Made by a program: the position numbers and the translations under genes | The notes under the pieces: generated by a model | The model's database searches: none | What the model saw: only the letters and a program-made list of their open reading frames with translations | What the model was told of the DNA's origin: nothing | Shown here: positions 48,044 to 58,332 of the stretch, piece after piece | Position numbering within the stretch: position 1 is the stretch's first letter | Layout: the number at the start of each line of letters is the position of its first letter | Assembly: GCA_011503125.2 (NCBI GenBank) | Contig: WWBZ02000015.1 | Location: 1-64,000 of the forward strand | From: Botryosphaeria dothidea | Taxonomy: Eukaryota > Ascomycota > Dothideomycetes > Botryosphaeriales > Botryosphaeriaceae | Reading direction: 5' to 3' | Length of the DNA stretch: 64,000 nt

Positions 48044-48433
48044 ATGGAAGCTCCGGCAGCTCACAGCCCCGATAACAATGGCGGCAACGACGGGGACAAT
48101 AGCAGTAGCTTTGTCTACGACAGCATCGCAGCCCAGTCTTTCGGCGATTATCTTGCCGATACGGACACAGATACAGAAAACTCCAATCTTCCATCATGTC
48201 GCCGTTGGGTGTGGTATTGCAAACTCCGCGCCTGTCCGAAATATTACACTGCCTGGTCCTGCAAGACCAATTTCTTGCTCCATTTATACGAGACGCCTGT
48301 GCATCGCGAAGATGCAGCCACAAGAACACGCGAAGGACGACGACAGTTGGCAAGGACATGGAGAGAGGAAACAGCGTACGACTTGAGCGAGCCGAAGAAG
48401 CAGCCGCCAAAAGACGGTGACGGTAAAGAATAA
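48044..48433 (+). CDS. 129-aa protein with C2H2-like zinc motif, downstream of ribozyme
   Basis: An intact ORF with a good start context (GCCATGG), about 105 nt after the predicted ribozyme cleavage site. A pyrimidine-rich TTCTATATTTTCAG directly before the start could be a 3' splice site. The protein has an acidic, Ser/Asn/Asp-rich N-terminus (residues 1-50), then a compact aromatic and Cys/His region at about 58-90 (WYCKLRACPKYYTAWSCK, then FLLHLYETPVH), giving C-x4-C-x15-H-x6-H, a C2H2-like finger. A charged tail follows (TREGRRQLARTWREETAYDL). I do not recognise the family and assign no function. Having no stops or RIP marks amid decayed repeats, it may be young or selected. It could be the sole product of a small ribozyme-bearing element, or a host gene. 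Confidence 0.6.
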   Translation: MEAPAAHSPDNNGGNDGDNSSSFVYDSIAAQSFGDYLADTDTDTENSNLPSCRRWVWYCKLRACPKYYTAWSCKTNFLLHLYETPVHREDAATRTREGRRQLARTWREETAYDLSEPKKQPPKDGDGKE

Positions 48434-48495
48434 ATGTACTATCAACTAGAATTCCCTCGTTAGGCAAAATTCGCCGAAGATTGATTTTTCTTTTT

Positions 48496-48635
48496 TGTTG
48501 GATATCACTCGTTTCTCAGACAGTTCAAGTCGCACCATATAGCTTAGTCACAAGCACCTGTATAAGAGGCAAGCGGGTCACCTACCCTCTTCCTCTTCAT
48601 GCCAATCATCAATGGATCATCGTTGTTCATCAACA
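48496..48635 (+). repeat. Copia-type LTR remnant 2
   Basis: 140 bp starting TGTTGGATATCAC and ending CATCAACA, closely matching 45,997-46,135, including TATAAGAGGCAAGCGGGTCAC. The match fades within about 15 bp after the CAACA end. No target duplication is visible. Confidence 0.5.
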
Positions 48636-48718
48636 TACCAACATTTTTCAATGTTACACAAAGCAACGAACCTCAAACACTATATGTCAGACTATTTTAC
48701 TGCCTCAATCATGCCCAA

Positions 48719-48778
48719 CTTCCTCGGATCAACACTTCCTCGGATCTCTACACTTCCTCGGATCAACACTTCCTCGGT
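48719..48778. repeat. Short tandem of CTTCCTCGGATCAACA
   Basis: Four imperfect copies of a 16-17-bp unit (CTTCCTCGGATC with AACA or TCTACA) in 60 bp, in the short gene-free gap between the LTR remnant and a LINE fragment. Confidence 0.8.
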
Positions 48779-48835
48779 TATGCTATGCTGTCATTCATGT
48801 ATATAAGCAGACCTACTCACCTGTCCCTCGTGGGC

Positions 48836-49500
48836 GGCTGCTAACGCAGAAGCCCTACAGACTACGAAAGTCACGCTATGCATAGACAACACCTCGGTCA
48901 TACAGGGCATAGACGGGCACACCCCGGCCAGCTCACAGAGCCAATTCATGAGGCTAAAGAGCATGAGACAGGAACTCCAAATCCCAGTGGAGACTAGGTG
49001 GTGCCCTGGTCATATGGGAATCACGGGAAACGAGGAGGCCGATCAGCTAGCGAAGGCAGCTATCGGTCTACAGAACGATGAACAGGGGCCGGCAACGGTA
49101 TCCTGGGCAAGGCGGAGAAACAGGGAGGAGAGGTCGCGAGTCTACGAGGCCTGGTGGGAGGAGCACCAAACACCAGCCTACCGACACCTAGGCCTTAAGA
49201 TAAGAAAGGGAAGGAACCCCGAGCTAGCGCTATCAAGGTAGACACTGTACCGACTACTAGCCGAAAGAACCGGCCACGGGGATTTCGCTGAGTATTACAG
49301 ACGCCTAGGGCATGAAACGGCGGAACTTACCTGCAAATGCGGCGCTGAGAAGGCGCAGTGGCACTTTATCGACTGCCGCCTGGCAACGGGCTGGGAGTAT
49401 CCAGGAACTGCGACGAGGGCAGAGAAGATTAGGAACCTCCTCAGACTAACGGGGTGGTTTCTTTTTCAAAACCTCCTTGAATCAACGGCGGTGTTCTAGG
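48836..49500 (+). pseudogene. LINE ORF2 fragment: RNase H and C-terminal Cys/His segment
   Basis: The plus strand reads KVTLCIDNTSVIQGIDGHTP and TRWCPGHMGITGNEEADQLA, the Asp and His-Gly-x-x-Gly-Asn-x-x-Ala-Asp motifs of LINE RNase H. A TAG at 49,239-49,241 (from CAG) follows ELALSR, then TLYRLLAERTGHGDFAEYY and CKCGAEKAQWHFIDCR, and a stop at 49,498. The ATG at 48,948 is internal. It is 5' truncated, with a 3' UTR probably reaching about 49,670 (AACAATAAA). It is a different lineage from the LINEs at 31 kb and 50 kb. Confidence 0.8.
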
Positions 49501-50329
49501 GGAGATGCGAGGAACCGTGAATGGTAGGTTTTTATGATAAGAATTAGATAGGAAGCGGAGGATCTCATTTGTCCAGCGAAAAGGTGGCTACTCCACCCGT
49601 TAATAAGCCCCATGGGAGGCAAGACTGGCTATAAAGCCAGTACAGATAGACGTTAATGCAACAATAAATCACCTGTCCCTCAAGAGACAGGCAGAATCTA
49701 CTCTCTTTTCTAACCTCACAACTCCTCACTCTCAAATCCAACAGTTCATATACATGATTGAGAGTGTAGCATAACCGAGGATATTAATTATCCGAGTGTA
49801 AAAGCCGACGAAGGGCTGGGTATCAATGAGTGGTGTTTCCATATTTTGGTGAATGATAGAAGATCCGAGATAACTAAGATGCCTGAGGCAATAAGGTAAT
49901 ATAGTCTGACAAAAGACTTAATAGTCAGTCCGCTGTATTTAGCGGAATAATACGTGTCGAACGGCGCGAGAAAGAATACACAGCTTGTTTTATTATCATT
50001 GCTACTGAGGTCTGCTATTGTCAAACGGCGCGAGAAAGAATACACCGCTTGTTTTCTCATTGTTGCTACTGAGGCCTGCTATATACGTGTAATAATCGGA
50101 TTTACGGAAATACGCATAACTGGGGTAAATGAGGTGTGTGGGGATAGGTGTATGGTGCGGCAAAAAATAAAGAAAGAACGCGTGTATAAGCAAAAGCAAA
50201 CAAAACACGTGATTACGGGCCAATGTGGTTGACACGTAGTAAACGTAACTTTAGAGCTCTCTACGTATTTATTATTATTACACGTATACGTGTAAGTTTG
50301 TCTTTCTTATATCGATCCCGCGTCGAGCC
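49501..50329. other. Gene-free stretch with a 64-bp tandem duplication
   Basis: After the LINE 3' UTR no coding sequence is seen. A unit beginning ACGGCGCGAGAAAGAATACAC occurs at 49,961 and again at 50,025 (period 64 bp, a few differences). A CCGC-TGTATTTA-GCGG hairpin lies just before it. ATAACCGAGGATAT at about 49,772 recalls 58,374-58,420 and may be old LTR material. Confidence 0.5.
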
Positions 50330-50733
50330 GATAGTGTCCTACTAAGTATAGCGCAGCTATTAGACGAGGTGAGACGGACGCCGGGCCTCGCCCTATAGCT
50401 GCTTCGGTCCGGCGATCTCCTAGAGCCGTCGGTTGCGTCTACCGCGTCGCCGTCGCGGCGGTAAGGTGAGCGTATTTTAGCGCCTACGGGCGTGCTCTCC
50501 TCCTTTACGTCGGTATCGCGCCAAGCTAACGCTGCTCCTCCTACTCTACCTAATATTGCCCGGCTGCTCGGCGAGGTAAGACGGACGCCTAGCCTCGCCT
50601 TATAGTTACTTCGGTCCAATGATCTCCTAGAGCCGTCTGTCGCGTCGGCGCCGTGGCGGGGTAAGTATATTCCTACGCTTATATCTTAGTCATCACTTTT
50701 CTTACTATTTCTACTACTAAATCTGCAAAAAAC
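50330..50733 (+). promoter_or_regulatory. LINE 5' UTR with two ~207-bp monomers
   Basis: Two related, GC-rich monomers share ACGGACGCC, CCTCGCC and GATCTCCTAGAGCCGTC with a 207-bp offset (ACGGACG at 50,374 and 50,581). They sit directly upstream of LINE ORF1. Tandem 5' UTR monomers serve as internal promoters in several LINE families, so I infer that role here. Confidence 0.6.
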
Positions 50734-52230
50734 ATGAACATACCAAAAATCCGACCTCAAGCTACGGCTACGGAAGAAACCCCTAGGGGCTCTTCCAGGC
50801 CTCAAAACCCTAGCAACACCCTTCCCAGCAGCTGCAGCAACGTGGTGGTTGGAATTGAGACTATGGAAAGGGCTGAACAACCCCTCCCAGTACCCACCTC
50901 TACCCGCCCCCAGCAGACACCTAAAAGCCTGCAGCATGGCCAAATCAGCGTAGAATATGTCCAGAGAGCTGCCACAACAGCAGACGCCATCCTACAAGCC
51001 CTCCAGACAATCGCTGGTAGACCTTCAGCCCTCAATAGCCAGATAAAAAATTTTCTCGGCGCCGCCAAGGAAATCTTCCAGGACCACATTACCCTCCGCC
51101 AGGAGGCAGCAGCCAAGGAACCAAACCTGAAGGATATCCTAAGGGAAGTCAAGCAGGTCCACAAAACAGTCAGCCGTATCCAGGCAGCGCCTACACCAAC
51201 TAGCCTAAGCTGGGCATACATCGCAGCCCAAACAGCCCCAAAGCCTCCCACCCCGCCCACCACCACAGAAATCACCCTCCACCTTCCAGATGAAGCAAAT
51301 AGACAGGAAGTAGCAAATCTCCCAAACGAAGCCATCATTCAAAAGATCCAGGCAGGAAAAGGCCTAGCCTGTAAAAGGGTACTCGCTGCTAGAAAACTCC
51401 CTAGTGGGGATATCAGGATCTTTGTTCCGGACACACAAACAAGGACAGCCCTTCTCCAGGACCAGGAGTGGACCACTGGACTCGGAAACGAGGTCCGCCC
51501 AAATCAACAACTATACTCAGTACTAGTCCACAACGTCCCTGTCAAGGGAATTAACACCACGGATCCCCAGGCCACCAAGGCCCTACAGGAGCAAAACCTG
51601 GTCTTACATCCAGGACTGCATATTAGTAAGCTAGCCTGGCTGAAGAAGAAGCTCCCAGAAGGGAAAACACACTCCGCAATCATCCTCAGTACCATAGACC
51701 CTGAGATAGCCAACCAGATTATAGCTAAAGGACTAATCTGCAACTTTGCCCTACACACAGCAGAGTACTATAGTGCGAACTTTACAGTAACCCAATGCTT
51801 CAAGTGCCAGGCATATGGCCACATTGCCACCCACTGTAGGAAAGAGCAAAAGTGCGGTCAGTGTGCAGGCAGCCACGATACAAGAGAGTGCGGAAAGGAG
51901 AAAACGCAGTGTGTAAACTGCTCCCAAAAACATACAGCCTGGAGTAACCTATGCTCAGCGCGCAAGGCCCACCAGGCTAGAGCAACCCAAGCTCGACTGG
52001 CCGCGCCAGGAAACTACAGGGAACAACCTCAAGCAGCCCAAAAGCCAACACAGAATGGATGGACCCTGGTAGGGTCCCGGAAGAGAATAAGGGAAGAGGA
52101 ACCTAGGAGAAGAAAGCCAGGGCTTAATAGCTCCCAACACGCAGCCGAGGTTGAGAACCAGGAAGACTCCCAGACACAGGCGGAAATACCTCCTACCCTA
52201 CAAGCAGACATAGAGATGGAAGGAAACTAA
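50734..52230 (+). CDS. LINE ORF1 protein (intact, Tad-like), three zinc knuckles
   Basis: 498 codons from a real ATG to TAA, uninterrupted. The N-terminal third is Ser/Pro/Gln-rich, followed by a helical region (NSQIKNFLGAAKEIFQ, LKDILREVKQVHKTVSRIQ), a middle domain including KTHSAIILSTIDPEIANQI, and three CCHC knuckles at about residues 355-410: CFKCQAYGHIATHC, CGQCAGSHDTREC and CVNCSQKHTAWSNLC. The tail is basic (GSRKRIREEEPRRRKP). Proteins of this kind coat LINE RNA and act as chaperones during target-primed reverse transcription. Its stop overlaps the ORF2 start (TAATG, 52,228-52,232). It is the only complete transposon ORF in the window. The element lacks most of ORF2, so it is not autonomous. 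Confidence 0.9.
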   Translation: MNIPKIRPQATATEETPRGSSRPQNPSNTLPSSCSNVVVGIETMERAEQPLPVPTSTRPQQTPKSLQHGQISVEYVQRAATTADAILQALQTIAGRPSALNSQIKNFLGAAKEIFQDHITLRQEAAAKEPNLKDILREVKQVHKTVSRIQAAPTPTSLSWAYIAAQTAPKPPTPPTTTEITLHLPDEANRQEVANLPNEAIIQKIQAGKGLACKRVLAARKLPSGDIRIFVPDTQTRTALLQDQEWTTGLGNEVRPNQQLYSVLVHNVPVKGINTTDPQATKALQEQNLVLHPGLHISKLAWLKKKLPEGKTHSAIILSTIDPEIANQIIAKGLICNFALHTAEYYSANFTVTQCFKCQAYGHIATHCRKEQKCGQCAGSHDTRECGKEKTQCVNCSQKHTAWSNLCSARKAHQARATQARLAAPGNYREQPQAAQKPTQNGWTLVGSRKRIREEEPRRRKPGLNSSQHAAEVENQEDSQTQAEIPPTLQADIEMEGN

Positions 52231-53108
52231 TGATAAACACAAGCTACCTCTCGATTATACAGTACAACGTAAATAAAAGTGCGAAGGGGGTAATGCTCCC
52301 ACTCTTTCAGGATATCAGTCCGACGGCCCACCACATCCTCGCAATCCAGGAGCCATGGAGGAACCCAAGGACAAAAACAACAGTAAAACACCCGGCCTAC
52401 CACACAGTCTTCCCCCAGGAAGGAATAGCGAGGACCTGCTTCTTCGTAAGCAAGGCCATTGCCGTAGAATCTTGGCAGACGACAATCCACTCTCCAGACC
52501 TTATTACCCTCTCCCTTACCACTGCAACCAACGTTATCCACATCCATAACTACTACAACCCTCCCTCTGCCCACACAAGCACGGAACTAGGGACCCTATC
52601 TATTCTCCCAAGAGCCCTTGCCATGCAGGGGCAACATATCCTTCTCGGGGACTTTAACCTCCATCACCCCCTCTGGGGAGGTATTACCTCCCCTACACAC
52701 CATACTCTTGCGAATCACCTAATCGAAACTGCAACTGCAGCAAACCTAAACCTAGCCCTCCCAAGAGGCACTATTACCAGAAGAAGAGGTAATAGTAAAA
52801 GTACTCTAGATCTTATCTTCACTTCCCAGTGGATAGAGGAAAGAATTATAAACTGTGGAGTTAGCTATGAGCTAGAGTCATCATCTGATCACCTACCTAT
52901 CCTCACAACATTCGACGTCACCCCAATACCTATACTCCCTCAACCCCCAAGACCCCAATGGAAAAAAGCGGACTGGAAGAAGGTAAACACAACACTCCAG
53001 ATGAAGCTTAGGAGCATCAGAACAAGCCAACCAAGCACTAAGGTAGAGCTAGACGCCGCTGTCGAGCAGATCCAGAAGGCCATTCAGGACACCATCCAGG
53101 AAACCATC
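52230..53108 (+). pseudogene. LINE ORF2, endonuclease domain only, cut by Copia LTR
   Basis: Starts at the ATG overlapping the ORF1 stop. It codes for a complete AP-like endonuclease with its key residues: QYNVNKS, IQEPWRNP, LLGDFNLHHPLW, STLDLIFTSQW and ESSSDHLPIL. It ends at AIQDTIQETI, where the Copia LTR begins (53,109). The homologous frame at 33,310 (minus) continues from the same point into PAARPSPW and RT. RT and everything downstream are absent on the far side of the Copia element. The endonuclease would nick target DNA to prime reverse transcription. Confidence 0.88.
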
Positions 53109-53245
53109 TGTTGAAAATTGACGCGGTGCAGAATGTAGTACGATTCTTGGCATGAGTTGGTGAGGGGGGCAGGAGAGGTGCCCGACTTATACCCAACCAT
53201 GACGCTATACCTAATGTAGTATCTAGGTACACGTGAATTCCAACA
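53109..53245 (-). repeat. Copia 3' LTR
   Basis: 137 bp, TG...CA, same length and sequence family as 58,196-58,332 with no visible length change. The purine-rich tract lies just inside. Confidence 0.92.
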
Positions 53246-53456
53246 CACCCCCTTCGTGGAGTGGCGAATCGTCGCTTTGCCCGATTTGGCACTACACGAT
53301 AATGAACGAATGGTGTTGTTAAGCAACATAGAGACATACTAAATACCAGCGAGTGTTGAGATCTCGCTTCGCAGAGAAGATAGCTTAATGCGTAGGGATA
53401 AGCATCTTTATTGAAATCATCAAGAACACAAACAAATATAAGGAAAGATTCTGCCG

Positions 53457-56400
53457 CTAAGTTGGCGCAGGTAGAAGGCCAAGCTGGGCTACGAACGTCC
53501 TGTGCTTTTGCCTTGGTAGCGGCTTGGTTAGCCCATTAGCGAACATACTGGCAGTTGGTGTCCACCTGAAGTGGATGTTGCCTGCCTGAGTCTCCTGGCG
53601 CAACCAGTGACTGTGGATGTCCACATGGCGGAGTTTGGTGGCTAGTTTTGCCGCATTCTCTTCCATGAGGCGTAGGGTCTGCTTGTTGTCACATTGAACT
53701 TGAATGAGATGACCCGGGTTGTAGTCCAGTTGCTTGAAGAGGCGCTTCCACCAGTAGTATTGCCTCGCTGTTTCTAAGAGGGCAAGAAGCTCGGCTTCTG
53801 TTGTTGATGTAGTGACTGTTGGCTGCTTGGTTGCACGCCAGTCAATGGGAGAGTCATATAATATGTATAGTGACCCTTGGTGACTTCGTCTGGTCTCAAC
53901 GTCATTGGCATATGACGCGTCACTGCTAATTGTGAAGATGTTCTTCTCATCAGAGCTGTTACCGTGGTAGCAGATACTGTGATGCTTGGTTCCAGCTAGG
54001 TAAGAGAGGACACGCTTGGCGAGATGGATGTGACGCTCAGATGGGTTGCGAAGATACTCTGACAGCCGTGTGGAGGCAAATGCTATATCAGGCCTTGTGC
54101 AGATAGCAGCGAAGTTGATAGAGCCGATTATGCTTTGGTAGGCACGAATCTCCTGCGCTGTTGCGAGATCATCATTCGTTCTAATATCCTCATCTGTAGG
54201 GAGAGGGGTTCTTGCGAAAGAGTGGTCCTTAACGCCGTACTTGCTGATTAATCCATTAATGTAGGACTCCTGAGAAAGCCACAACTGACGCTTCTCACGG
54301 TCCCGGACGATCCTTATGGCAAGGAACTACTGTACTTCTCCCATTGCTCGCATCTCATATACCTTGAAGAGCTTCTCTTGGAAGGCGTTGGCGTATACTT
54401 CGTCCTTCTTCTTAAAAGCAATAATAACATTATCCATAAAGAAGAAAACCAGTAGATAGTCATTGAAATAGAGATATGGAGCGTCTCCAATAGGGCGTAG
54501 TCCCAAGCTCTTGAGCGTCTTACAGAAGTGTTTCTGCCATAGCGCCGGTGACTGCTTAAGACCGTAGAGGGCACGGAGGAGAAGAAGTACGAGTCCTGAA
54601 GCAATGTTCATGCCCTCAGGCGGACTGCAATAGACTTCCTTATCCAATGGTACGTGAGGGAACGCATTGACAACGTCATACTGACGCATCTCGAGGTCAA
54701 ATGCATAAATGATTGCTAGCAAGAAGCGAAGGATCTTGAAGGCAAGAGTGGCGGCGTACGTGTCCTGATAGGTGTGCTGAAGGTCTCCTCTGACACAGAT
54801 ACGCGCTTTGAACTTGATGAGGTTTCCTTTCTCATCAAATTTGTAGGTGTAGACCCAGGTAAGAGGGATGACTTGCTTCCCTGCTTTCCTAGCATTGAGA
54901 ATGGGCACTCTCTTCCAAACCTCCTGATGCTCATTTTTCTTGAGAGCCTTATCCATGGCCTCCATGAACTGATCCTTGAATGGATGCGTTATGAGTTCTG
55001 AATGGTTGCTTGGTGGTGGCGGTAGTTGGTCCTTGTGGATCTTCGGCATTGGTTCTCTCATAGAGAGGCCTGCTACAAAGGCCTTGAGGTAGGATTGGTC
55101 GTCCCAGTTGTTGTTTTCAATCACTGCTGCTTGAGCCCTGCGTTGATGGCGTGTTCTGGGGCCTTGAATGATGTTTTCAGGTGTGAAGTACCCTGAAATC
55201 ATATCCGCTCTTGGTGCCCTGTTGCCAACTTCGGCTGTAGCGAGAGGATCGGTGTCGTATTGTGCAGGTAGAAGACGCCGTTGTGGTAGTTGTGAATCAC
55301 CCCCTGAGTCTTGAGGGGTTTCTGGCCCTGGAGACTCGTCGTGTGGTGGCGTTGAGGACTCACACGAGTCCTCAGTGGGCATTGGAGTGGGCATTTGACC
55401 TTCAGTGGTGTCTGCACCCACCCCCTCACCTTCAGATTCGCTTGTGTCAGGAGTTGTGACGTCTTCAAGCTCTGAATCTTTAGTGTCTGAGTTGGAGAGG
55501 TGAATTCTTGGCCGTTCCAGCGTGTGAGGCTCTTCTTCTGCTTCTGGCACTTCGTGATAGTGCTCGTTGTCGTCAGGGGAGTACCTTAAGTTCTCGTTAA
55601 AGGTAACGTCCCGTGTGCGAATGATTCTGTCCTCTGGAGGAAACTAGATGCGGTAAATATTCGTGGAATCGTATCCCACAAGGTAGCCCACAAGAGCACG
55701 TTCCTTAAGCTTCTCAGTGCGAGGTATGTGCTTATCCAGTGCATATGCTTTGCAGCCATACATACGTAGATGCGAGACATTGGGCTTCTTCCCATGAAGT
55801 AACTCAAATGGAGTCCTCCAGCCAAGCCGGCGGGAAGGGGTACGATTGAAGATGTATACTGCCGCTTGGACAGTCTCAGGCCACAGGCGATCTGGCAGGT
55901 TGGCGCCCACTCGCAAAGCTCTTGCCTTGAGAATGATGAGATGGCCTGACTGCTCAGAGTTCCCGTTCTGCTGAGGTGTATAAGGTGATGATGTCTCCCA
56001 AGTAATGCCACGTCTTCTGAGCTCCTGACTGAATGCATGACCAAGCGATTTCTCGCCGTCAGAGCGTAGGAAGGCTGTTTGGCAATCAAAGCGAACTTTG
56101 AGGAGTTGCAAGAAGTCCAGAATGATGTCTGGCACTTCTGATTTGAGCGCGTGGGTCTTGGCCAGCGTGAAGTTGATCTCAGTACACTCTAGATGCGTGA
56201 TATACTGATTACCGTTGAAGGCCTGGATCATGCTAGTCATGTCGACTGATGCTCGAAAGAATGGCTTGCTGCTTGACTCCTCATGTGCGGGAGAGCGTGA
56301 AACCAATTGGTGTGCCTTGGTCAGAGCGCAGGTGTCACAATGCTGAGGCAATGAAGTGTCCTCCTGGATCATGATACCGTCCGTTGCCTCTGGAAGGGCT

Positions 56401-57929
56401 TGAATGGCGTCTTTGCCAGCGTGTGTAAAAATGTTGTGCAGTGTTTCTGTAGGAAGCGTGCGAATAGCTACACCTGCCTTGATACTGCCTGAATCCTGCT
56501 GGGGATGATCTGTCTTATTAAGCTCAATGAAGAACAGATCCTAATAGATCACGAAGCGATAGACCGTCCGACCCTTGCGGTGGAGGTGCATATGGTAAGT
56601 GTCCATATCCAGGCCTTTGCGTTTAGCTCTGGTAATTAAAATGAGGTTGGCCATGAAGGTAGGGACGTAAGCAACATCTCTTAATGTAAGAGGCTTGATT
56701 CCCTGTAGTCCCATAGCGTTAACCGTAACGTCACCGAAACAGGTGACTGGAAGCGTGACGTTGCCGCTTGTAATGGTGTCCTTTGGAGTAGCATCACGAG
56801 TCTTTGTGAAGCGATGCTCCATGTGACGGTTGCACACATGATGAGACGAGCCTGAATCGAGAATCCATGACTGCTCAAGAGTGGTGGCTGCAACCCTGCT
56901 CTTGCTTAAGAAAGCTGTTCTGATAACTGTGGCCAAGGAGTGCCGTAAGTCGTCAGATGAGTCCTGCCCGCCGTCCTCAGTGGTTGAGGTCTGCTTTGGC
57001 TCCTTGTCTGCATTGGGCTAAGTTGGATTAATGCTCTTGTGCCGTAAAATGGCAGCATCAACTGTTGCCTTGATTCGAGGATTCTTCAAGGCTTTGGCGA
57101 CCTTCGCTTGTGCTTCCTTGCTTAGCACCCAACCTGAAGAACGTGCATCCTTGTTGAGGTAAGGGCATTCATGGTACCAATGAGTGGCACCACATTGACA
57201 CTTTGGAGTTGTCTTGCCTTGCTCTCCGCCACGAAAGGTAGCAGCAAAGGCTGAAACAGACTTCCCTTCTGCCAATGCAAGGGTACGGTAGCGTTGACGA
57301 TAGTGCTCCGTTAGGTAGGTGATCTCAAGGACCTTAGTAGGGTTCCTCTGAATCTCGGTCATGAGGCCAACAGTGAACTCTGAATCGACGTGCGATAATG
57401 TAGTAAGGAATGCAATAGCACCGTCGTTGCCGTCCACGTGTGGCAACTCATGGACCTTCGCCCTGCGGGCGAGATTCTCCCACTCAGAAAGCCACTTGAG
57501 AATGTTCTGACGATTAGGAGGCTTCCTCAACTCGTCGAGTTGTAGAACGAGGGTCTGGCGCGTGAGGAAATCTGAAGGAGCGATATGCTGCTTCAGGACC
57601 TTCAGGTAGTGATAGGGAGAGGAGGACTCGGCTCCGCGAAGGACTGGAAGAAGATGAGAGGCAATAGAGTCTTCAATGAGGTCTGAAAGATCATTGAGAG
57701 ATCTCCTCTGCTCCTTATACTCCTTCAGCTTGATCCTGTAGAGGTCGAGTGCTTCCCTACTCTGAGTTGAAGGAATGGTTGGCTTCGTTTCTGTCGTCGG
57801 AAGCGTCGGCTTTGCTGGATCAACAAGTTCCCAGATGTCAGCCTTCTGTGCACGTCCTTTGATGATAGAATACCAATCTTCCCATTGCTGTGAGCCCTTT
57901 AGGACTACTACAGTCTTTGAGGAGCTCAT
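53457..57929 (-). pseudogene. Copia Gag-Pol polyprotein with four TAG stops
   Basis: A single frame of 1,491 codons starts at ATG 57,929 (MSSSKTVVVLKGSQQWEDW). Gag spans residues ~1-300 with a Cys/His knuckle CQCGATHWYHEC near 245. Protease WILDSGSSHHVC is near 355. A gag-pre-integrase HCDTCALTKAH precedes integrase with DMTSMI, LRSDGE and PQQNGNSEQ (DDE). Reverse transcriptase follows (WVYTYKFDEKGN, KARICVRGD, LYGLKQSPALWQKHF, catalytic FFMDN where xVDD is expected, near 1,163), then RNase H (SSDASYAND, TEAELLALLETARQ, QCDNKQTLRL, HVDIHSHWLR). The only interruptions are TAG at 57,018, 56,541, 55,644 and 54,327, each one step from CAG. There is no frameshift. The Asp-to-Asn change in RT also inactivates it. 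Confidence 0.92.
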
Positions 57930-58176
57930 GGCGTCGAGATGGGTCAATCAGACAGTTTAAAGATGCTTAAATAAGACAAGAGAAGTGCATAGGCAATGAT
58001 AGATGATCAAAGGACTCTTATTTGATGATAACGAAGCAAAGCGGAGGGTCCGTGATGCTCTTTGAGAGAGAAAGAGGGCAGAAATGCCAAAAGTGCTGCC
58101 CGGATGCCGCGGAACAGCGAAAAAACCACTTAAAAGAGGTTTGGGAGGATCGTAGCGTTGACAGAAGGCATCTAAT

Positions 58177-58195
58177 GCGCTTCCGGGCTCATAAC
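58177..58195 (-). promoter_or_regulatory. Primer-binding site complementary to the 5' half of initiator Met-tRNA
   Basis: Right after the Copia 5' LTR (minus strand) comes GTTATGAGCCCGGAAGCGC. Its complement GCGCTTCCGGGCTCATAAC looks like the D-stem to anticodon-loop section of an initiator tRNA-Met, with GGGCTCATAAC matching the conserved stem and loop around CAU. Use of the 5' half of tRNA-iMet as primer is known for Drosophila copia. Confidence 0.75.
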
Positions 58196-58332
58196 TGTTG
58201 AAAATTGACGCGGTGCAGAATGTAGTACGATTCTTGGCATGAGTTGGTGAGGGGGGCAGGAGAGGTGCCCGACTTATACCCAACCATGACGCTATACCTA
58301 ATGTAGTATCTAGGTACACGTGAATTCCAACA
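58196..58332 (-). repeat. Copia 5' LTR
   Basis: 137 bp, TG...CA. It contains a GGGTATAAG box on the sense strand, a likely promoter. Confidence 0.92.

Larger units (their letters stand above)
53109..58332 (-). mobile_element. Copia (Ty1) LTR retrotransposon, complete, lightly mutated
   Basis: 5,224 bp with identical-length 137-bp LTRs (53,109-53,245 and 58,196-58,332), sense-strand ends TGTTGGAATTC...TTTTCAACA. Coding is on the minus strand in one frame. A primer-binding site follows the 5' LTR (58,177-58,195), and a purine-rich GAAGGGGGTG precedes the 3' LTR (53,246-53,256). The outer 5-mers CCATC and ATAGG do not match, so the flanks were rearranged after insertion. The left flank is LINE ORF2 and the right flank is unrelated. 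Confidence 0.94.

Noticed and set aside
52227..52574. 115-codon minus-strand frame
   Set aside because: Antisense of the LINE endonuclease domain. No independent evidence.
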